From Vandiemenella viatica (lineage: Eukaryota; Arthropoda; Insecta; Orthoptera; Morabidae), in the NCBI GenBank assembly GCA_031002005.1, contig CM061921.1, positions 126,200,597 to 126,264,596 on the forward strand: 64,000 nucleotides of DNA. Direction: 5' to 3'. Below, piece after piece: positions 56,400 to 64,000 of this stretch. The notes beneath the pieces were generated by a model. The model did not search any database, was not told the origin of the DNA, and worked only from the letters and a program-made list of their open reading frames with translations. Position 1 is the stretch's first letter. Every line of letters begins with the position of its first letter. A program made the translations under genes and the position numbers.

Positions 56400-57960
56400 A
56401 AAGTATTGTATAGATAATATTACTACAAATGTCTTAAAGATAGCAGGATACAAGATTGTACCTTTTCTTTAAATATTATTTAGACTCAGTCTGGATACTT
56501 GCTGCTTACCAGAGGACTGTAAATGATCCATAAATAATGACAAATAGGGTCAAAAACCTTAGGTTGATCAGTTTGACTTCGATGGTATAAAAATTAATGG
56601 AGATATTAATATGCAACTACATCAGAAATGTCTGTGAGGAAAGAAACTGGTTTTCAAATCAACCACAAGTCTTATACATGGCTATTCATGTGAATCTCAG
56701 TTAGTGGGCTATATGCAAGATATTTCAGATAAAATTCATATTGCATCACTGGATCTTTCTGAGGCGTCTGATAGAATGATCCATAAAATGGTGGTAAATA
56801 AGTTAAAAACCATTGAATTGGTTGATAAAACTAAAAGAATTCTTAATATGTAGGGTAGGAAATGCATTATAAAAAGAAGTGAAGTAAAAATGGGAGTGGC
56901 ATAGGGTAATGTATTGGGACAATTGCTGTTTATTGTTCTAATAAATGATTGTGTTGATAGTTTATATTCAAAAGTTATGTTATAAATAAACGAAGTTTTC
57001 CTCGGAATTCAATATTTAGGAACTGTTCTCAGGAAACTAACCAAGGTAAATTGCTATTTAAACACAATATTTCAGCAACACTGTTCTCCAATGCTACCTT
57101 TAGGTGTACCCTGAACAAGTTATAAGACTTGAAGTTTGCAGTCTTTCAAAAATGCGCTCTAGGCAAGTTGCAAACTTCAAGTCTTATGACTTGTTCAATA
57201 TATAATAGAAAGTAGGGTCACTGAAATATTATGATAATGTAACAATTTAATTCATTAATAAGGAAGTTAGGTTCTTTGCAGATGACAGTGGAATAGGATA
57301 GGATCAAAATGGAAGAATGTGAACAGCTGCTAGTTTGGTAGATCAAGATGGGATGAAGATAAATGAAAAAAAAATAGTCAGTTTAAAAGGAGGAGATAAG
57401 AAAAACTTAAGGTTTACTGTAGTGTGAGGAAGGAGTTGCTTATAAATTTCTTGGAATAACATTTGATAATGAAAACTACTAGGCAGGTGGTAGGAAAATA
57501 TTTCAAAATCTTTCATTTATTGGAGACTATAATGAGTGGATGTACCAGAGAAGTAAGTGAACTGGATTATAAAACTTTGTGTCAGACTACTGCCTGAATA
57601 TGATGGTGTAGTTTTGGACTGACATTTTGGACATCAATAGAGAGTTGGAGGGGGTGCAAAGAAATTACTTCTGAACACAACAGTAACTGATATGATAAAG
57701 TACCTAGAATAGGATTAATTGGAAAACAGGAGACGTTGCTGAAGAGTGTGATGAGAGTGTACTAAGCTTATGCAATAATGAAAGATATTGGCAGAAGAAT
57801 TAAGAGTGGCACATGAAAGGGGAAAGACAACCAAAACAACAAGCTAGCAGTTGATTTCAGTCATAAGGGTGAAGGAAAATTTTCATTCATTGGTAAGAAG
57901 GTCAGGGACTGTTATACATTACCAGGGGAACTTATTAATAACTCTCCAAAAATATATAGT
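56400..57960 (+). pseudogene. L-B LINE, second plus-strand copy (RT to C-terminus)
   Basis: Plus-strand relic that parallels 54136-55735 at the DNA level. SLDTCCLPEDC at 56495, a decayed FxTxxGYSCESQLVGYM near 56680, LDLSEASD near 56755, a decayed QGNVLGQLLFIVLINDC near 56920, then an insert (56982-57263) and VRFFADDS at 57267 after it. The C-terminal RRR/VKRVMGVY-like region lies near 57730. More decayed than its neighbour, with many stops. Confidence 0.65.
56982..57263. mobile_element. hairpin-bearing insert with 10-bp duplication
   Basis: A 282-bp insert between AAGTTATGTT (56972-56981) and AAGTTAGGTT (57264-57273), placed just before the FADD box of L-B. It includes a hairpin at 57113-57196 with 28-bp arms (GAACAAGTTATAAGACTTGA...) of near-perfect pairing. 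The first half has AATATTTCAGCAACACTG, a repeat-like word. Confidence 0.65.
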
Positions 57961-58039
57961 TACTCTTTTTGTACTTTTTTTCTGCTACAGATTTCCTACT
58001 TTTTAGAAAATTGAACTAAAGTGCTAAAGAAAACTACTG

Positions 58040-59460
58040 TGGAATTCATTAGATATGTCATTTGCATCTATTTGATCATATAGATCTTCCCAGGTTTTAT
58101 TTGATAAGATGAAGTCAAATATATGTGTGTTACTCCCAAAAAAAATCTCTGGTTAAGAATATTTTTTATAATTTGCATGTTTTTTTTTTTAAATTTATCT
58201 TCAATGAGTTTTTTCATGAACACTGTACCCCATCTTTATTACTTCCCCATTTGAAATGAAACATGTTTATTTTACAAATATCTATTTAAGAAGAGTGTTA
58301 TGATGGCTTGATATCCTCATTGAGGAGTCTGTTTTGGGGTTTTAAGTTGAATGACTTAATCAAGATCAGCACATCTGATTTTTTGCTACTGTCTTTGAGG
58401 AAAATAATACCAAAATCACTAAAAAGCACTGTTTAACTGGATGTAGTCATATTATTATAAATAATTCCTACTGAACAATGAAAGTTAGTAATTTTCTTTC
58501 TGTTGATCTATAAGTATTTACATCCACTATATTGGTTTCGAGCAAAACAGTTGCACAAGCTCAAAACTCTTTCTACATAGAGTTTAATATATGTATAGAT
58601 ATTTTGACATTTAATGTATTGCTTGACTAAAACAGCAGTACCTGCATGCCCAGAAGCATTTCTCCAGAAATGGCTGGCTAGTTTGTATGCTGTTAATAAA
58701 ACTAAATGCATTTCATCACTACTTAACTAATATTCTGTGATACATATTACATCATATTTAGCCTATATGGGAGTAATACTTTCAATCTTGTTAACTTATT
58801 GGTAATTGATTGGACATTACGATGTAGAATAATCAATTCTGAATTGCTTGGTTTTCACCTTGGATTTTCTTCATTTGGAGGAACCTATGTCTTATTTGCA
58901 AGTTCTTGAAGAGGTTTTGGTTTAGTACTCATAAGATTCTTTGATTTGGATACTACAATAAAGTTTTCACTTTTGCTTGGTTTTCAAGATACCCAACTGT
59001 CTATTAAAGCTTTCTTGATTTGTTTCCTGGTCGTTTCCTGCTTGTATACACTTTTAGTTTATTGAATTAGTTCTGATATCCTGTCACAAACCAATTCTCT
59101 TCCAGATTTGTTTATACACAGCCTATGACTTGTAAATTGTCTTCTGCTTTCAGTCTCAAAATTAATACTGTTAACATTTTTTAGTGAGTTGATGGGTTCC
59201 CAAAAGTACCTATTATCTTATTTAATTTTTATATTTAAACCTGCACATCATATCTGAGTGGAATCAGATTTCAGTTTATATGTAGCAGAATTTGGTGCAC
59301 AACAAAGATCTTCACGAGTATCTTCTTTTAAATTATTCGTTTCTGCTATTACTATTACATGGTTTTTGTAACTGTTGCCTTCACTCAATTAGTCATTCTT
59401 TTTGTCTACTCTTGAATAGGTGCATTTAGTTTGATTATTGGTTTTATATTGTAAGAATAA
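58040..59460 (-). pseudogene. L-C LINE, second copy: ORF1 end and endonuclease
   Basis: Minus-strand copy of L-C without the insertions of the first copy. From the top: a possible ORF1 end near 59150-58990 (KSGRELVCDRISELIQ, KQETTRKQIKKALIDSWVS), then ELIILHRNVQSITNKL near 58830 as the endonuclease start, MHLVLLTAYKL near 58700, GTAVLVKQY near 58630, GDFGIIF near 58415 (GDFN box), and a decayed end to 58040. It shows that 13214-14040 in the first copy is an insert. Stops and frameshifts present. Confidence 0.65.
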
Positions 59461-60375
59461 TCTTATTTATCTGTTAACATATTCAAGTAATGTCTGCCAT
59501 TTCTGTCACGTGAAAGGAGAATTTTAAGTTTATGTTCTTTTTACATTCTGAAACACTGTTTAATATTTTGATTTTCTGCAAGCTTGGTACACATTTTTTT
59601 TTTTTTTTAGTTTTGTTCTGAATTTAATCCAGCTGTACATCACTGTCCAAGCTAAATATGTCAGACTTGTTGGAAAGCTTCATTTCATGTATTAATGTCT
59701 TACTTGTGGACAATGTTAACTCAACGCCCACCACTAGCCTATATCCATTTTTTGTAATTTACTTCTCCAACTCAGAATATGTTATAGAAGACATTTTTCT
59801 CCTTTACATTTCTTCCATTAGAAGTCAATTTGTCTGATCTTTACTTGAAATAATGTTCTTAAACTGTTGAATTGTGAGTCACCATGACAGTGTTATTAGT
59901 GCGTATTGTGCAAAGAACAAGTAAAAACATGAAATAAACTGTGTCCTGTAACTCTAAAATTTCGGTTGCATAAAATAAAAAGGAAACACTAAGTGCAGTT
60001 ATAAATATGCCATCGAAGCCATAGATAGATTTATTTATTTTTTCAAGAAAATTCAAAAATATTTTGGAGTAGAAAGAAGGAATAGATGTTAAAAGATTTA
60101 ATCCATAATTTTTGACAATGAAGAAAACATTGAAACAACTTTAGGAAAATCTTTGCAATAGAAAAATAAACAAATTCAATAAAAAAATAATCCAAGACTC
60201 CTGTACTACCAACGTGGACACAAAAGATCCAGAAATGCTGGGATCATGAATGGAGGAAGAAAACTGGCATTTGTTTACTTGCTTCTAGCCATGAGAGAGG
60301 CCTAGCATAGATTATTGCAGAAAATATTTAAAATTTCAGTTTTAGTGGATTAGTTAATCCTGATGATGCATTGGG
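59461..60375. other. No gene recognised
   Basis: AT-rich, stops in all frames, no repeats or motifs identified. Confidence 0.4.
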
Positions 60376-61550
60376 CAAAAAGTTAAAAACTTTTTTAAAA
60401 ATGTGGAACTTTAACACTAAAGACTGTGGTGATAACAACCTCTCAAAGAATGATGCTAAAGCAGCAACAGGATCTTGAGTAGGAACATTAAGAAAAATGA
60501 ATACAATATTTTTATCCTGTCAGCACTCTATACAGACATAACATGACACCACTGTCACGTGTGAATAAAGAAATTGATGCTACAAATTGAAAATAGAAAA
60601 AGATCTACAAAGATATTCAAAAGGTTGAATATTTGAAATTTGAGTGTCCTAAAGAAGTATTCATAAGACATGGTTTGCCCAGAAACTATAAAGGGAAAGT
60701 AGTATTAGCTAAACTGATATTGCACTATATCAAAATCACAAAGACACTCAACAATGAAAATGAAAGAACTTCCAGCAATATTGTCAAGTACTGACCATGT
60801 GTGCAGAACACAAGAATTCTGTCATGCATACAATAGAATTATCTATTACTGCAATAGTAAAAGCAATAGCTGCAACCAAACATGCATTCTATATTCTATA
60901 GAAAAAGCCCAAAGAACTGTCTACCAAAAATCATGTAACTGCTACTGAAAGTGAAATAGAAATAATAAGAAGAAAGCAACCTGCCTAGAGAGATATCTGC
61001 CAACAATATGTGAGAATTTTTGGAGCCACATAAGAAGATAACACACCCATCCCGCAATATGTAACATAATGAAAGAAGCACACATAGGATATGATGTAAT
61101 GAGCACATATTACATTATGTAAAAAGTACTTAATGGTTCTATATCACAATGTATAAGCTGTAACAAAAAGGTAAATAAATTCAAAGTGCCATTAAATAAT
61201 AATCTAAACAAACTGTCAACTGTGCCTAAGTGAGCACTGATTAGAAGAATTTCAAGCAAGCTCAGTTCAGATTCCACATTTTGAGATGGTGCATATATAA
61301 AACCAACTTTGAAGTCAAAGGGAATAAGATTTGAGAGTGGAAAATATGTTAAGTTTTTTAATATTATGTATGTGTACCAATAAAATGTGAAAATACTATT
61401 GTGTATGTATGTCAGTCACCATCTGAGATCTTAGATTGTTCTTAGAAAACACAGATGATCTTCTAAGTGAAAAATATCAATCAATATACATAATTTTAGC
61501 TGGAGACTTTAATATTGTCTTTAAAGGTAATTGCTTAAGAATATAATTAC
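60376..61550 (+). pseudogene. LINE ORF1 with zinc-knuckle remnants, then endonuclease piece
   Basis: Degenerate plus-strand relic. At 60790-60950 a cysteine/histidine series (CRTQEFCHAYNRIIYYCN, then CNQTCIL) resembles the CCHC region of Jockey-type ORF1. At 61495 IILAGDFNIVF is a clear LINE endonuclease motif. Between them the frame is broken many times. I infer one Jockey-like element with most of its endonuclease start lost. Confidence 0.45.
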
Positions 61551-61559
61551 TATAAATTT

Positions 61560-61965
61560 TATGTTATCAAATATAAAGATTTATGTTTGTTTATTTGTTA
61601 GTTTGTTTGTTCATCTTCTATCCACTCGTATACCATTCATTCTATTGTGATGAACCTTTGGTGTATTATTGTGTGCATTCCTACGAAGGTTTCTGACCAA
61701 AAGAATAAGCAAAAATGCACCCACTCTTTCCCTACATACCGTTCAGTTTTTTCAAATGGTCTTTGAATAAACCCACAGTTTTTTCCAATTTTGAAGGAAT
61801 ATTGTACAACTGTACTTTAACACAAAACAAAAATACTGTCTAAATTTTTTTTGCAAAAACCATCCATCGCAACCTTTATGACAACCCCTCGATTTTTGCC
61901 AACGTTTCTCAGAAAAACCCACAATTTTTATACAATTTTGATAGTACTCAGCACACATATGCTTC
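61560..61965. repeat. T-rich dispersed-repeat-like segment
   Basis: Starts with TTTG/TTTA repeats (61590-61615), then GTGTATTATTGTGTGCATTC and CCTACGAAGGTTTCTG, words I associate with the 3' regions of insect repeats. No ends were found. Confidence 0.35.
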
Positions 61966-61969
61966 AAAA

Positions 61970-62240
61970 CAAGGCAGTATGGTAGCTCAATGGTTAAAAT
62001 GCTTGCTTCAGTACCATTCTATCTCTGGTTGCAGGGTCAAATCCCTGTGGGAGTAGGAATTTTTAAGAGATGATCATTTGAGGTATGGCAGGACACTTTT
62101 TTGTGGTCTGGATTCCACATTATACTCTAGGTCCCAGAGGAAAGGAAGTGGCTGTACTGCCTGTGACCCAAAGCTTATTACACTTCCTTCAGGAGGATTC
62201 AATGAATCATTGAGTTGTGGACTAAGTTAATACTTTACTT
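61970..62240 (+). mobile_element. tRNA-derived SINE, second copy
   Basis: A diverged copy of the SINE at 52456. A box (GGTAGCTCAATGG), B box (GGGTCAAATCC), and the shared body word TCTGGATTCCACATTATACT followed by CTAGGTCCC. No target duplication is visible, and the copy looks older. Confidence 0.75.
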
Positions 62241-63059
62241 TTAATTGCCTATATGGTTTGTAAAAATCCAAGCCCATTATCCCCCGCCCCTTCATTATGG
62301 CAACTTCCTGAAATCACATCAAGAATACACAACACTAAACAGGGAAGTAGATAAATATGAATCTAGGAATAGTGACAATTTTCATAGAGAGTGGCTCATG
62401 AAAGCTCTGTACTAACAAAGTGTACTCTACCAACTAAAAATTCTCTGACTGAAAACATAAAAGGAATAGCAAATTAACATAATTTTAAATACAAGCTGAA
62501 AAATATGTTACTTTATAGCTTCTACAGAGTCGATGAATATGTGAAACAGTGTAAACAAGATTGAATTATTCTGTTGTGTAACTTATATCGATGAATTCAT
62601 TTTTCTTCAGTTGAACAGATATACTTCATGAGCTTCTGGTACTGCCTGTATATTTTACTTATCTTAGTTATATTAATCTTATATGATCTTGAATTGTGCT
62701 TAACGGCATATTTAGTAATTCTTATTTTAATGATTACTGGCTTGGCTTGTGTTGTAAAATGTATGAACTCACAGATCAAATAGAGTAAAACACAATACAA
62801 AGCAATGTACAATATAACACAATACATTACAATTCAGTACATCTCTCATCAGGTTTAGTGGTGGCCCTGCTGGTCACTGAGTCGATTTAGATCATGCAGT
62901 CACTGTGTTAAGATTCTTTGTTTCAATTTCACACACAGGACACCTCAAGCACCCTTTGGCATCTTATTTTTTATGAACAGAATACTTTTCCTAATTTTAA
63001 ATGATTTTTTACATGACTGGTCACTAGTGTCTACTGCTTGTTTCCAAATGAATGATGAC
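62241..63059. other. No gene recognised
   Basis: AT-rich. Near 62850-62940 a stretch (GTGGCCCTGCTGGTCACTGAG with TTTCAATTTCAC) is faintly tRNA-like and could be an old SINE. Confidence 0.35.
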
Positions 63060-63079
63060 TGTTATATTTGTTGAATACC

Positions 63080-63960
63080 CATGTGAGCTATGCAGAGAAA
63101 CAGTCATCAGAAAGGTTTTGTGATTTGAAGATATCAGGTACTTCAGCAGACACCATTTACAGTGAGAAAACAAACAACACGGAGATGTGGGAAGAGTTTC
63201 TTGTAAATCAGAGGAACAAGAACCATTTAATTTTGATGCTAATACAAAATTGAAAAAAAAAAAAATAGACTTTCAGTTTCATCAGGCAAAGGAAGGTGAG
63301 ATTGGTTGATTGTTGATAAAGCTATTTTCCAAGAATGATATCTGATATTGTCAAAATTATCAGTCAAGAGATTGACATTCTTGTTTTGATAATGAGCCAA
63401 GGGAACACTTACAAGAACGTGTACTTCATGTACAATGGAAAGGCAAGAAAGCAAGTTTATTGTACTCAGCCACTTCCTTCAAGAATGATCCTACACAAGT
63501 TCTCTTCATCCATGCATTTACAAGATGTGATATAATTGCAGCATTTTTTGGCCATGGGAAAACAGTGTTCTGCTCCTTCATTGAATACCATCTCCCAGCT
63601 AAATTCTCAGAACCCATAGTGTCTGGAGAGTCAATAGAACAGGCAGTGGAAGAGTTCATCCGAGCACTGTATGGACAAATTAGCTGTGTGATATTAGACA
63701 GTCTCAGATACAAAATGTTAATGGAATCCACCATAAAAAAAGCATTCAACATATCTTTGCTGCCACCATCATTAGATCCATCAAGGTTTTACTCACTGCA
63801 CACATACCACCAAGAGCAAATATGGCTGGGTTGAGAAACATACCCATTTCAATGAGGATGAGGGTAAGGTTCGTCCAGTCTAAATACAATCTCAACAATG
63901 AAAGATGCTGCACTTGAGTTGCTTTTGAAGGTTCCTGCAAACAGTTGTCACACATCTGTT
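63080..63960 (+). pseudogene. relic of a repetitive transposon-associated ORF
   Basis: Plus-strand frames that match, in order, a repetitive animal protein type found in many copies in insect and other genomes. DIVKIISQEIDILVLIMSQG near 63340 corresponds to its DTDxLVL block of a PIN/FEN-like nuclease fold, and LFIHAFTRCDIIAAFFGHGK near 63500 to its HAxTGCDTTS motif (G and T changed). Then VEEFIRALYG near 63650, LRYKMLM near 63700 and LPPSLDPSRFYSLHTYHQE near 63765, before a stop at 63834. The frame is broken before 63330. Function is unknown; it is best called a transposon-associated relic. Confidence 0.55.
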
Positions 63961-64000
63961 CTGTTCATCTGCTTGCAGAAACTTCTTTGACCTCTCTTGC

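Noticed and set aside
1..64000. A new defence, biosynthetic or other multi-gene system
   Set aside because: Apart from the GLDC exon, all recognisable coding sequence belongs to decayed mobile elements, and no cluster of intact genes is present.

Overview
The window is eukaryotic, AT-rich, and made almost entirely of decayed transposable elements. One exon of a conserved nuclear gene is clear: a 203-base minus-strand exon at 45958-46160 with canonical splice sites. It encodes 67 residues of glycine dehydrogenase (decarboxylating), the P protein of the glycine cleavage system. No second exon was found, so most of the window is probably intron of that gene, or intron plus intergenic DNA. The mix of elements (mariner, Tc1-like, piggyBac, Harbinger-like MITEs, a hAT MITE, CR1- and RTE-type LINEs, tRNA-derived SINEs, LTRs, a Helitron helicase) points to an arthropod, probably an insect with a large genome. 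The species cannot be told from this sequence.

Layout. 1-370: 3' end of a mariner. 850-3730: RTE-type LINE pieces on both strands. 5480-16253: one long minus-strand LINE (called L-C here), split by a mariner that itself carries a piggyBac and two MITEs, by a TTAA-flanked unknown insert, by a second LINE (L-B) and by a long LTR. 17925-20630: LINE tail, a foldback element, unassigned DNA. 20640-24420: plus-strand L-B split by a 1.65-kb LTR. 24665-28240: mariner relic, LINE RT tail, hAT MITE, LINE tail. 28280-34200: roughly 190-bp satellite array interrupted by a cassette with a heat-shock-type promoter and by an almost complete CR1-like LINE. 34480-39850: LINE and Tc1 relics and a short foldback. 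39857-42277: imperfect palindrome about 2.4 kb long with roughly 0.95-kb arms. 43240-48250: RTE fragments on either side of the GLDC exon. 50790-57960: two L-B copies with nested SINE, Helitron helicase piece, Tc1-type MITE and hairpin insert. 58040-64000: second L-C copy, zinc-knuckle LINE ORF1 relic, SINE, and a degenerate transposon-associated ORF at the right edge.

Apart from GLDC, no element looks able to work by itself: each coding relic has stops, frameshifts or truncations. The window is therefore mainly a record of insertion order. Several joins read through cleanly when an insert is removed, which gives strong internal evidence for boundaries. I did not find a new multi-gene system. 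The best leads are the palindrome, the heat-shock plus tRNA-like cassette inside the satellite, the foldback with long target duplications, and the TTAA-flanked unknown insert.
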